Source: Rhypophila decipiens
Taxonomy: Eukaryota > Ascomycota > Sordariomycetes > Sordariales > Naviculisporaceae
Assembly (NCBI GenBank): GCA_033297075.1
Contig: MU858278.1
Coordinates: forward strand, 1 to 53,421
Length of the DNA stretch: 53,421 nt
Reading direction: 5' to 3'
Shown in pieces: positions 22,073 to 32,146 of this stretch. Each line of letters opens with the position of its first letter. The first letter of the stretch is position 1. The notes below the pieces were generated by a model that ran no database searches, had not been told where the DNA came from, and worked only from the letters and a program-made list of their open reading frames with translations. Both the position numbers and the translations under genes were made by a program.

Positions 22073-22265
22073 CTACCGCCTTCTCTGAACCGATATGTTT
22101 ATATGATCCGTACACTGTGGCCAATCAATTCCTAGGATTAGGTCAATTTTGGAGTAAATTCAATTCCACTTGAGATCTGGCTCAAGCTCGGCAATGGAAT
22201 TTGGTGGTCATTTTGCTGCATCGTGTACGGTTCATATAAACATATCGGTTCGGAGAAGGCGGTAG
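22073..22265. mobile_element. 193-bp MITE-like element with 43-bp terminal inverted repeats
   Basis: The left arm 22073-22115 starts CTACCGCCTTCTC and the right arm 22223-22265 ends GAGAAGGCGGTAG. They are reverse complements with 2 mismatches in 43. The centre is about 107 bases with no coding frame. A paralogous stretch at 26740-26765 has the flanks (CCCGTCA and TTGGAAGCCCGGAT) joined with only four bases between them, as expected of a site without the insertion. If the target was TA, the element proper would begin at the CCGCC after CTA. No transposase is present, so it would be non-autonomous. Confidence 0.8.
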
Positions 22266-23716
22266 TTGGAAGCCCGGATCTACCACCTCGAACCAATGGA
22301 TCCGTACCTCCCCGATCCGGACCTTCTTTGTCCGATGTCATCATCGACCGATCGGCTGCCCTCCTTCCTGCCTTCGATTGGACGCCCTCGTCGCCCCCCA
22401 CCACGAGTTGGAAGCCCGGATTTTCGGTTTCCACGCAACGGATCCGTGCCTTCCCCGGACCGAATCCTCTCAACTGCCCACCATTCCTTCCTTTGGCTAC
22501 ATGGTCACCCGACCCTTCTTCTCTCAACCCTCTACTTTACAACAACGAGAACTTGTTGGATTTGTGCTTTTATTATAAATAGCTATATAGCTATCGAACC
22601 AACTGCCAAACACAGGCCTTTGGCCATGACAAACCCGCCACCGGGATCCCATCTGTGGATTCGGTCAATCCTCCATCCGATCCAGTCAATCGTACTTGTC
22701 GCAATTGCCACTCAGTCTTGCCAAGAAATTAACCTCGATTTCAGGGACGATTGCCTTGCGGATTTCAAACCATGCCGTGTTGTTTCTGAAATCTGCGTCC
22801 GTGAGTTTATGATTGAAAAACAACGTCATATTGGGCATGTACTCGCACCAATGGCCCTGTGACGGTCGGTTGAGTCGGAATGAGGGTATTCGGAAGTGCA
22901 ATCGGAAGGCGGGCATTCCCCTGGTAGTCGAAGACTGAGCATTTCGGCTGTCAAAGTTGGTGTTCGATTGAATCGTGTTAATAATGGGTTCGAAAATAGC
23001 CTTTTCTTGATCGAACGAAGGCGTGGTCGACAGAGTAGTTGGGACAGTTACTGTCAAAACGGTGGATTCGGACCCTCGGTGACGTTAGGGCGATCTGTTG
23101 GCGGCTAAGTTTCTTATGGGTGTCTGCAGGGGTGTTTGACATTCTGAGAAGGCGGGGACTGGAGCTTGACGAGAAGGCGCCAGGCAAGAAAATGCTATCT
23201 CCAACATTGACGCTCCTGCAAAGATTACTGGCCCATATACTCCTGCTCAAGCCACTGCGTCCAATGCTACCCGGAACAGGTATCTGTGCTAATGGTGACG
23301 GCATGGACAGATCGTCCGGGGCAGATTTGGAGCGAACACCCCTGGCTGTGTGGTTTTGCGGGCGATAACCAGTGTGAGATGACCATCCGGGTGAATCTTG
23401 AGTGGTTCACGTTCTTCGCACCTGCCACTCCATGTCAATTGTGGACCTGAGGGCTGCGGTTCGTTTTTCTTCCGTTCTCACCGGTCAAGTGGGTCGCCCT
23501 TTGACAAGATAAGGAGATCGATATCGGCAGGGAACGGGGGAAGGAGCTGGGTGAAGGGTGGGTTTCTCGATTCTCTTGGGTCTGTGGCCTTCTTATCTTG
23601 AGTTTCCGTCCTGCTTCTCTTCAACAATCGTCGAACATCACACACAATTGAAACTACTATACTATCAACACATCACCCACCACACACTCATACACAACCC
23701 ATTTCAACAAGACACC
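22266..23716. other. Repeat-derived region upstream of GIY-YIG copy 1
   Basis: TTGGAAGCCCGGAT occurs at 22266-22279, 22408-22421 and again at 26752-26765, each followed by related text, so this is shared upstream sequence of the two long GIY-YIG family copies. Between 22650 and 23370 both strands have fragments of open frame, but none has an ATG start with a consistent exon structure. No functional gene is supported. Confidence 0.5.
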
Positions 23717-25750
23717 ATAGTTAATACTCGCAACGCCACACGCAAGGCCAACGCCGATATTGCTGAGCCCATCAACTCTTCCGTTGTGTAACCCATCAAC
23801 ACACGCAAGGCAAAGAACTAGGCCACGGAACTACCAACTCTTTCCATGATGAGGCCTTTGACCAGAGCAACCACCGTCTTGGTAACGAGTTCGACGATAC
23901 AGATGATGATGATAGCGATGTCGACTCCAGCTATGATGCCACCGACAATGACGATGATCACGATATGGACCAGGACGACAGCGATGTCGAGTCCCGTGAT
24001 GATGCCATGGACGACATGGATGTCGAGTCCGATGACGATGCCATGCACAACAGCGATGCCGAGTCTGGCGACTATGCCATGCCCATCGACGACGGCCATC
24101 CCATCAATGCCGAGGACGACAACAATGTCCCCGGCCATAGTCACGACCAGCCCGCTGATGCCATGTCCATCGACGACGGCCATAACATCAATGCTGAGGA
24201 TGACAACAATGTCCCCGGCCATGGTCACGACCAGCCTGCCGCTGAGTCGACAACCAATCGGTCCAGTCCACTGGATTTCTTTACCGACAAACCTCCCAGT
24301 AAGTTCAGTCTCTTCATCCAGATCTTTTGACCGTTCTTTCAGTTCGCTGATTTCAGGTGTACTCCAGCATTCCAATGAGCAGTCAACGAAAGTCATATCA
24401 AGAACTTCCAAACCGCCATGACAGCCATCATCGGATCAATTCGCATGCGGGAGGCTGATGACGAGTTCAACTCCACGATCGACCCAAAAGACCATGTCAT
24501 CAGTTGGAGAATACGGATTGCTCTTAATGTGCCAGACTGGGGCAGCAAGTCCCTGGCTACGACATTTTTTGAGAATATTCCTCTGTTGTTCAGTAACACT
24601 GGCAATCCCAAGTTCTCCGCATGTCACCTACTGGCACTTCCGAAGGTCCCCTCAAGCCTACAGCTATGGGGAGTGTACATCGACATCCCAACAAAAGATT
24701 CGCGCGGCGAGCTTGTCGGGGCCTACGTCGGCTCAGGGACCGGCTCACTCAACAAGAGCTCCGAGTCTCGGGCGATTGGGATTGCATCAAAGGTCCACAC
24801 CCATGAGAGGATCAGCGCCGGGACAATAAAGGCTGATGGGGGAGCACACCATAGGTTCATCCAGCAAAAGGCAATCTCGACCAATATTCGTGTTTTATCC
24901 CTTTCTACGATTTCCGAGGCTGCCTACATACCTTGCTTGGTCACTGAGGCACTGATAACACTCTACCTGAACAACCTCGAACCTGGTCCCGAAGACAAGA
25001 GCAAGTGTTTCAGGACACCGGCCATCGACCAGTTTATGCGGAGTCTACGAGGTGCCGCAAGGCTATCCACTACCTCATCTCGCCTATTTAGAACAACTCA
25101 ACCACGCCTGGCAAATGGTTCAATCGATCACAGATATTCGGGGCCGCGTGCAACATTTCTGGCTTGCCCAGGGTAATGTGGATAAGTGTACCTATCCAGG
25201 ACGCGACTTTGTTGTTCCGCCCGGGCTTCCTTTTTACCGCCGCAAGACAACAGCTAATCGTACAGAGAGAGTAGCTTGGGGTTGGGCTTCGGACACGCTC
25301 TGCAAAGAGCACTTCAAGGCCGGGCGGGACGCCTGCGGGGAACCCTGGAGTCGAACACCGAAGGCCGAAGCGTACAGGCAAAGACCGGATGTCGTGGCCA
25401 AGAAACGAGCATACTTGAGAGAATACAGAGCAAAACCAGAGGTCAGGGCCAAGGATACGGCGTGCCAGCAAAGATCGGAGGTCAAGGCCAAGGCAAAAGC
25501 GAACCGCCAAAAGCTGGAGGTCAAAGCCAGGCTCCAAGAGAACAACAAGAGGCACAAACAAGGAGCGACACACAAGCGGTATTATGAAACGGTCGATAAA
25601 CTGCGCTGTCCACAAGCAAGGCAAGACCCCGATGTCAGAGCCAAGCAACAAGCATACATGAAAGAGTACAAACAAAGACCGGAGGTCAAGGCCAGGGAGG
25701 CAGCGCGCCAACGAAGACCGGAGGCCAAGGCCAAGGCGAAAGCTGAATGA
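23717..25750 (+). pseudogene. GIY-YIG nuclease-like family gene, copy 1 (decayed)
   Basis: The frame begins with a basic segment (VNTRNATRKANAD) whose first codon is ATA where ATG is expected. A strongly acidic Asp-rich region follows (about 23900-24290), then SPLDFFTDKPP and an intron (24299-24367, GTAAGT/CCAG). The core is GIY-YIG-like: GVYIDIP at 24670, YVGSGTG at about 24724, Arg/His residues after it, and TEALITLYLNN near 24940 that supplies the usual catalytic Glu. The tail (25359-25750) is a Lys/Arg-rich tandem repeat of the type RPEVKAK. Breaks are the lost start, a TGA just after the intron (24374-24376, where copy 2 reads on) and a frameshift near 25050. Copy 2 at 27861 shares the intron position. 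A DNA-nicking role is inferred from the fold motif only. Confidence 0.7.
24073..24240 (+). repeat. 84-nt in-frame tandem duplication in the acidic region
   Basis: Two nearly identical 84-nt units (24073-24156, 24157-24240) each encode 28 residues of the form DDGH-INAEDDNNVPGH. They lie in the acidic N-terminal region of GIY-YIG copy 1. Confidence 0.85.
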
Positions 25751-25798
25751 CACCTCGGAAGCTTGATGATGTCGATGATGTCAAAAGTGTCGAGCCGA

Positions 25799-25843
25799 GA
25801 ATGTCAAGAGTGTCGAGGATGTCGAGGATGTCGAGAATGTCGA
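25799..25843 (+). repeat. 9-bp tandem repeat (GRATGTCGA)
   Basis: Five contiguous 9-base units of the form GGATGTCGA or GAATGTCGA lie just after the end of GIY-YIG copy 1. Related GATGTC sequence begins upstream at about 25765. Confidence 0.85.
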
Positions 25844-25876
25844 GGGTTCCGTGCAAACCTGAGAGATTTGACAACG

Positions 25877-26047
25877 CCGAGCTCCGTAAAAATGTGAGAA
25901 TCTTGACCCGCCGAGCTCCGTGCAAATGTGAGAATCTTGGCTTACCGAGCTCCGTGAAAATGTGAGAATCTTGGTATTCCCAAGCTCCGTGAAAATGTGA
26001 GAAACTTGGGCACCTCCGAGCTCCGTGCAAACGTGATAAACTTGGGG
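25877..26047 (+). repeat. 34-36 bp tandem repeat, five units
   Basis: Units begin at 25877, 25911, 25945, 25981 and 26016. Each has CGAGCTCCGTG, then AAAATGTGAGAATCTTG with small changes. The minus strand is open across the array, giving repeated HIFTELG/LTFLRSS-type peptides, but no gene can be delimited around it. Confidence 0.85.
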
Positions 26048-27458
26048 GTGGGGTGGCGAAGTCGGACTCTGTAACCTCCTCGTGGTGCCGCCTGGGAACC
26101 TGATCTACTTCTCGGTAGAGCAGAGCCAGTACAGAGACGCAATGCAATGTTCTACGGGTAGTTAACGGTGCGGTGGATCGAATCAGAATGAGGGCATCCC
26201 TCTGGCAGTTTATTCTCTTCTTTGTTGTCTGACAAGCAATGGGTTGCGGTTCGGTGGAGGCACGGCTGGCTGGCGGGCTGTCGGGGCTGTCGGTTGGTGG
26301 CGGGTGCCTGGGAGTGGCCGCTGTTTCTTGTGTGTCGGAAATGGTTTGGCGCAGGCTGCCCCAACTGAGCTGGAGTATTTTGTATAGTTGTCCTATTGAG
26401 GAGATTGTTCAATTGTGGTGTAGTTGCTGTGGCCGGTGCTGCCCGACGGACTAACACAACGCCGCGCAGGTCGATCTCTTCCGACTACGGCAATCACCAC
26501 TACTGTCAATTTCATTAGTCTTGACAGTCTCGATTGAGCCAACTGTTGACAACTTTCTTCGGCTTCCCCACGACATGATCTCCAGCTTACACCACCATCT
26601 TCGCTCCGTCGGTCTGATTGCCAGATCCATCGAACCAGCAGTTACCGTTTTCCCTGACCGACATGTCGGCTGGCTCCGCCACACAAGAAACAGTGGCCAC
26701 TCCCGACTGCCCCACTGCCTGACTTCGGCCGGCCGCTGACCCCGTCAACAATTGGAAGCCCGGATCTTCCGCCTCGAACCAACCCGTCCCTTCCCTGAAC
26801 CCTGGTCCGCTTGCAACACTGCTGTCAGGGAAGCAAAAGACGAAAAGTCGTTCGATTCTTCCCCTGTCAACATCCACCAACGCATCTCGCCTGGCTACAG
26901 CTCGCAAGCAAGGATACGGGTTCTCCTACAGTACATGCGGCTCACCATCCAGGGGTCTTCCAACCACCGCCAGCACCACCAGGATTGAGGTATCTTTCGG
27001 ATCCTCACCACCATCGACAACAGCCCTTCAACACAAAGCCAGCCGCGACCCAGGCAAAGCCAGCTCCACCCCAGCCAGAGGTGAATGGACCCAAAACAGA
27101 ACCAACCACGACCCAGGCGTCACCAACCTTGTCCCAGACGATACCAACCGCGACACAGGCGATACCAGATCTGACCCCAAAGCCAGCTCTTCTTAGGCCC
27201 GAGGTGAATTTACCCACAACTGAACAGAGCCGATCGGGAAGGTGATGCTAACTGCGATCCAACCTTAGCTGATACACCTTTTCATCTATAGTAGCCAAGT
27301 CAGCTCCACCAGCCACGTCTCCTTCTTGAGGAAGAGTGCCCAGGGGGTGGTTCTTCTTCTTCTTCTTCTTCTTCGGTGGCTGGGTGAATTCGATCATCCG
27401 CCTTGTCGTCTTCGGTGGCTATCCCTGCTAGCCTAGTATTTCGTCTGCTTCTTCTGTC
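26048..27458. other. Relic region upstream of GIY-YIG copy 2
   Basis: No intact gene. The stretch 26690-26830 resembles 22010-22450 upstream of copy 1. From about 27010 to 27240 the plus strand encodes a Pro/Thr/Gln-rich low-complexity segment with a recurring TQA-P-PT pattern but no start or domain. A (TTC)8 microsatellite is at 27351-27374. Confidence 0.45.
27351..27374 (+). repeat. (TTC)8 microsatellite
   Basis: Eight perfect TTC units in noncoding relic sequence. Confidence 0.9.
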
Positions 27459-27634
27459 GCTCTAATAAATGCCTTGAGTAGCTATAATAAGTGCCTTGAC
27501 TGGCTGGAATAAATGCCTTAAGTAGCTCTAATAAATGCCTTAACTGACTTGAATCAATACCTTGACCGGCTCGAATAAATGCCTCGATTGGCTTGAATAA
27601 ATGCATTAACTGGCTCGAATAAATGCCCTGCCTG
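27459..27634 (-). repeat. 22-bp minisatellite, array B (8 exact-length units)
   Basis: Eight consecutive units of exactly 22 bases, consensus GCTCGAATAAATGCC then TTRACTG, which is the reverse complement of the unit in arrays A and C. The length is conserved although bases vary, which suggests unequal exchange or replication slippage rather than random decay. Confidence 0.88.
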
Positions 27635-27782
27635 ACCGAGCTTAAAGAAGTTTATAACAAGCTAGACCAGATCTAGAAGGAAGAGGAATCAGGCTGACCG
27701 AGCTCAAACAAGCTTATGACGGGCTGGACAAGATCCAGGAGAGGAAGAGGAAATGTCTGACCGAGCTCAAACAAGCTTATAA
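27632..27782 (+). repeat. 62-63 nt repeat, relic of a coiled-coil coding sequence
   Basis: Units start at 27632, 27694 and 27757. The second is exactly 63 nt and reads LTELKQAYDGLDKIQERKRKC, with heptad-like spacing. The first is 62 nt and contains a TAG, so it is decayed. It abuts array B and precedes GIY-YIG copy 2. Confidence 0.7.
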
Positions 27783-27860
27783 CATCTGTGGCCTGCTTGT
27801 CCACTGCAGAGTCCGCTTCCGGTCAACCATTTCCAGCCTGCAGCCAGTTCGAACCATACA

Positions 27861-29072
27861 ATGGCCCTCTCCACACGCAGCAAGACCAAGGCTAAGGCCC
27901 AGGCCATCGAGGCTACTATGCAGGAAGATGAAGCCTTCGATAACAACTACTATGATGCTGGTGCAGGTATTGATAGTGATTGGAACGACGAGGGACATGG
28001 ATATTGACTCGGACACCATATCAACGGACAACGAAGATGACCCCAACTGTATGGATACTGACACTTCGACAATCGACTCGGACAACGAAGATGCCGAAGA
28101 TAACACCAACAACAAAGACAACGAGGACAAACCCGGATCTCCACTTGATGTTTTTACTGATAAACCTCCCAGTAAGTTTATCTACATTATCTAGTTATCT
28201 CAACCATTCTCTCGCTGACTCGCACCCGGTCTAGCATTCCAAGACTCGGTGGTAGATGAAGAACATAAAAAGAAAGTTCAAACGGCCATGACCACCATCA
28301 TCAAATCAATGCGCAAGCAGGCCATTGCTGGCCAATTCGACACTACGGCCACTAGTAACCCAGGGGACTGTGTTTTTAGTTGGAGAATGCCGTATGTAAG
28401 ATTGAGCTGTATTAAATGACCGAGATTGATTATTGGGTGACCCAATTCTCTTTCGGCGTCATCTCTCAGACCCTGGACGAACTTGGTAATGGCTGGTGTA
28501 TTGTAGTAGCGACTGTCTTGAGCCTGAGGAGCAGAGCTCAACAAGGTATTAAGGTAGACGGTGAAAAGTGCCTGGGTGATTAAGGTAGGGAGATATGCGG
28601 CTTCGGTTCTTCGGATATGGTGGAAAGGGCTAAGGTCCGAATGTTGGCTGCGATATCTCCTTGTTGGATGAGTCTTTCGTGCGCTCCTTGCACAGTCTTC
28701 AGTAGGGTTCCCAATTGCCCAAGGGGTATTAGACATTTAAGCCTGTACCTGAGCCGACATAGGCCCCGACAATCTCGCCGCGCTTCGTTGGGATGTCAAT
28801 ATACACGCCCCATAGTTGGAGGTTTTGGGGGACCCTAGAAAGGGCTAACAAATCGGACATGTGGAAGTTGGGATCCCCCAGTATAGACTGAACAGTATCA
28901 GGAATACTCTTGAAGATCGTTGTGCCCAGGGATCTCAGGCTCCAATCTGGGCCTGGCAGATGGTGCAAAGTTTTACGGGGTACATGTAACATCGCTTGTG
29001 GCTCGCCCAGGGTAACGAGGATAAGTGTACCATCCCAGGGTGCGACTTTGTTGTCCCGCCCGGGCTTCCTTG
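27861..29072 (+). pseudogene. GIY-YIG nuclease-like family gene, copy 2, with internal inversion
   Basis: The 5' part has ATG at 27861, a basic start (MALSTRSKTKAKAQ), an acidic region with a frameshift near 27995, PLDVFTDKPP and an intron at 28172-28234 in the same place as in copy 1. After FQDSVVDEEHKKKVQTAM the plus frame breaks at about 28395 (SWRMP). The next 555 bases (about 28396-28949) encode the GIY-YIG core on the minus strand: PDWSLRSLGTTIF, LWGVYIDIPT, GAYVGSGTG and ITQALFTVYLN. At about 28950 homology to copy 1 returns to the plus strand (AWQMVQS, then WLAQG and DFVVPPGLP) and ends near 29072. The gene therefore carries an internal inversion and cannot be expressed as one protein. 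Confidence 0.72.
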
Positions 29073-29375
29073 TCGGTGAATGCCATGACAGTCTGTGAGG
29101 AGTGCCTGGGATTGGCTGAGTGGTGTGGGTCGCTTACGAAGGCGGCCGACACTAGGACAACCATGCCTTCCTTCGGCGGCCGCACTCATCGTGATACCCC
29201 GGTGTCATCTGGGCATCCCGCAACCAGACGTGTCTCTTAAAGTCATGATGCCCCATTCACATGACCCGTCCAGAATCCGACTGTCCCTACTCTACCAAGT
29301 CGACTCCCACATCAGCTGTATACACCAATTCCAGAACCCCAACCTTCCAAGATCTAAAAGCTCCATATCCGCAAA
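29073..29375. other. Gene-free spacer before the HET gene
   Basis: No supported gene. It probably includes the promoter of the HET gene and the degraded end of GIY-YIG copy 2. Confidence 0.4.
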
Positions 29376-31325
29376 ATGTCACCATGTTCGCACTGCGCAG
29401 CTCTCGATCTGGCCCGAATGGTCGGTCCGGCGGGAACAGCAGAAGACGTCCTCCACCACAAGAACCTCAAGGAGGCCCACGAGTGCGGTGCAAAGGGTTG
29501 TATCCTCTGCCTAAAGATTGCCGAGGAGCTCGCGGGGAGGATCGGGCCCTACAATAACGTCAACAACAAGGCCTGGACTTCAAAGGCAATTATCCTCCGA
29601 CCCATCCAGGTCAACCTGCAGAACGGGTTGCATGGCGGCGTTTTCTGGATCAAAGTCCGGTGTGGTGACGAGGCGTTTCATTTCAATGTATACCCGAGCA
29701 GCGAGGGACCAAACCCGGTCCCTATCCCGAGCACCATGGTCGTCGGGCACAAGGTCAATGAGCCCGGTTCCAAGGAGGCATTTGAACAGATACGTGGCTG
29801 GCTCAAGTGGTGCATCAACAGCCACCAAAAGTGCAAATCTCCCAACACCATGCCCACACGAGTTTTAAACATCGGCGCGGTTGGCGATAGCACTGTTCGT
29901 CTCGAAGTCACACAGCCCACCACCCATAACGGGCACTATATGACCCTTTCGCATTGCTGGGGCCCTGTGCAGCACCCGCAGAGCATGACGACGCGGGCGA
30001 ACTACAGTGCACATCAGCAGAGGATTCCAATCAATATTCTCACCAAGACCTTCAGGGACGCAATCGAGGTCACCCGCCAAATTGGCGTCAAGTACCTCTG
30101 GATTGACTCGCTCTGTATCATCCAGGGGGACGCTGCCGATTGGGATCACGAGGCCAAGAAGATGGGCGGCGTCTATCGCAACTCGTTCCTCACCATCGCC
30201 GCAGCTTACAGTCCTGATGGCAACGGTGGATGTCTCAGTCCCGATTACAAAATGACCAAGGCTCTCGTCAAGTGCACGACTCCCCGTGGAGAAGGAAAGG
30301 TCTGGCTGATACCACGTCGCCAGGATTTCGATACTTTACACAAGACTCCACTGCACAGACGCGCGTGGGTGCTCCAGGAGCGAATTCTCTCACCGCGAAC
30401 CATCCACTTTGCCGATGGACAGATGCTCTGGGAGTGTCGTCAGGGAAGGCGATGCGAGACTGGGGTGCCTGAGCAGGCCATGACAACTCATCGGAGCACC
30501 TGGGACAACCGACTTCATTTTCTTGGCCCTTCTCCGCGACAGTTCTTTTGGGACTGGTATGACATGGTACACGACTATACGGCGCGGGGCATTACCAAGG
30601 GCGATGACCGACTGCCGGCGCTTTCCGGTCTCGCTCAGACAATGCTTGCCGGACTGGACAAGGAGCAATACGTGGCCGGATTGTGGACAAGTCATCTGGT
30701 CTGGGGCCTGTTGTGGCACAAGTCTCGGGACTGGCTCCGGTGGCCAGGTCACTATCGGGCCCCCTCGTGGAGCTGGGCATCCTGCGACGGACAGGTTTCG
30801 TTCCTCGACCCAGCCGACGTCCATTCATCCGCCCTGCCAGCGATTCCCGCCATTCAAATCATCAAAGTGTACACCAAACCCAAGGTACCCACCCATCCAA
30901 CTGGTCAGCTCGAGGAAGGCGGCTGGCTCCAGATCAACGGCAAGATGATTGAGATTGATCAGCGGGCCGCCCCTGGAAGCGCCAAGTATCAGACATTGCC
31001 GGCCACGGTACCCGAGGGAACCATGACGATCGAGTACATTCAACACCGAGACAAAAATCTCGGTATCGCTTGGTTTGACAAGGCTTACAGCGGTCCACAT
31101 ACGCTTTTTGTCTTGCGCGTGGCACGGTTCAAGAATGTTCAGGCCGATAAGCCCTATCCACACTTGTTTTACGGGCTGCTGCTTCGGCCTGGTCAAAACT
31201 CGCGCGAGTTCAAGAGGATTGGTTTCTGTCGCTACAAGTCGCTGCAGAACACGAGCGGGAAGCCATTGATGGAGTGGCGCGATCCGTTCAAGGATGCCAA
31301 GATGGAGATGTGCATTCTAAAGTGA
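29376..31325 (+). CDS. HET-domain (heterokaryon incompatibility) protein
   Basis: Single exon, 649 residues, start context GCAAAATGTC. The HET domain lies at about residues 188-335: YMTLSHCWG, LTKTFRDAIEVTRQIG, KYLWIDSLCIIQGD and, later, GGVYRNSFLTIAAAYSPDGNGG. A typical second block follows, with RAWVLQERILSPRTIHFADGQMLWEC. The N-terminus has CSHC, ECGAKGCILC and similar Cys pairs often found before HET domains. HET proteins trigger cell death when incompatible fungal cells fuse; whether this one acts in that process is unknown. It is intact although it lies between decayed GIY-YIG copies and repeat arrays, which suggests it is under selection or recently moved. Confidence 0.93.
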   Translation: MSPCSHCAALDLARMVGPAGTAEDVLHHKNLKEAHECGAKGCILCLKIAEELAGRIGPYNNVNNKAWTSKAIILRPIQVNLQNGLHGGVFWIKVRCGDEAFHFNVYPSSEGPNPVPIPSTMVVGHKVNEPGSKEAFEQIRGWLKWCINSHQKCKSPNTMPTRVLNIGAVGDSTVRLEVTQPTTHNGHYMTLSHCWGPVQHPQSMTTRANYSAHQQRIPINILTKTFRDAIEVTRQIGVKYLWIDSLCIIQGDAADWDHEAKKMGGVYRNSFLTIAAAYSPDGNGGCLSPDYKMTKALVKCTTPRGEGKVWLIPRRQDFDTLHKTPLHRRAWVLQERILSPRTIHFADGQMLWECRQGRRCETGVPEQAMTTHRSTWDNRLHFLGPSPRQFFWDWYDMVHDYTARGITKGDDRLPALSGLAQTMLAGLDKEQYVAGLWTSHLVWGLLWHKSRDWLRWPGHYRAPSWSWASCDGQVSFLDPADVHSSALPAIPAIQIIKVYTKPKVPTHPTGQLEEGGWLQINGKMIEIDQRAAPGSAKYQTLPATVPEGTMTIEYIQHRDKNLGIAWFDKAYSGPHTLFVLRVARFKNVQADKPYPHLFYGLLLRPGQNSREFKRIGFCRYKSLQNTSGKPLMEWRDPFKDAKMEMCILK

Positions 31326-32146
31326 CTTTTGGCGGCGATTCTCGCGCATGATAACAATTGCCAAAATCGCTAGTATTGGTGTGGTTGTGATCTGTGTTTC
31401 GTGATTTTCGTCCAATGTAAGGCTCGTGGATATTTTTGAGTTTTCTTGGTCGTGCTGTGCGCCGGCGATGTGTCATTTGATAGCAAAAAGTCAAACTTGA
31501 ACCATCCAACCATTTTTAAACTTTCCAAGTCAAGATAAAGTTTATTCCAAGCTGATATATGGGTAGGTGCCGTCTGATTGTTGTACAGCGCATAACTCAC
31601 CGGGAAGGTTCATACCGTCCTTAGTCCAAAACATAGCCCTGTTTTCGCCGATTTCCAGCCAATAGAAATGCAGGAACAATGCTTATCTCTGCAAAACACC
31701 AGACCTCTGTTTGTTCTGGCACCTGCCGCCACGTCGTTATCATGCTTATCTTCAAGAACAGTGGTCTTCTGTCAGCTGGCAGAAAGATTCTATAAGATCA
31801 GAAGTGAATTTTTGAGTTCACCGAGATCAGAACCATACCAAGCTGAACCTTATTGTCGACGGAGAGTAAACTTTGGCGCACGTGCGACCAACAGCACTCG
31901 AGGGACTCCTATAAATAACCCCTTCTGGGCATCCTTGGATTTCTTTTCTTCCTCTTCTTCCTCGCACACTCAACTCAAAGAACAGCCAAACAAACTTGGA
32001 GGACCTCCTTGCCCAGGTCCCCAAGCCTTCTCTACAATTGCCCCTCTCTACACTTGTTCCTAAGATCTTCAACCTCTCCAATCTTCAACAACCGATTTTA
32101 CCGAGCCGACTTCTCTAGTGTCGAGGGGTCAGTCAAAATGGCATCC
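31326..32146. other. Promoter region of the SGNH hydrolase gene
   Basis: No gene is seen in the first 500 bases. A TATA box (31910-31917) and a long CT-rich leader follow. Confidence 0.45.
31910..31917 (+). promoter_or_regulatory. TATA box of the SGNH hydrolase gene
   Basis: TATAAATA, 230 bases before the ATG at 32147. Confidence 0.5.

Noticed and set aside
22686..23057. Minus-strand frame of 123 codons with fairly protein-like sequence
   Set aside because: The frame starts at TTG, not ATG, neighbouring frames are shifted, and it lies in repeat-derived DNA. At most a gene fragment.
23818..24411. 197-residue hydrophobic frame antisense to the acidic region of GIY-YIG copy 1
   Set aside because: Val/Ile/Gly-rich repeats are the mirror of Asp-rich codons (GAC/GAT read backwards), not a membrane protein.
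27459..27634. CRISPR-like array (also arrays A and C)
   Set aside because: Units are contiguous without unique spacers, and the DNA is eukaryotic; this is a minisatellite.
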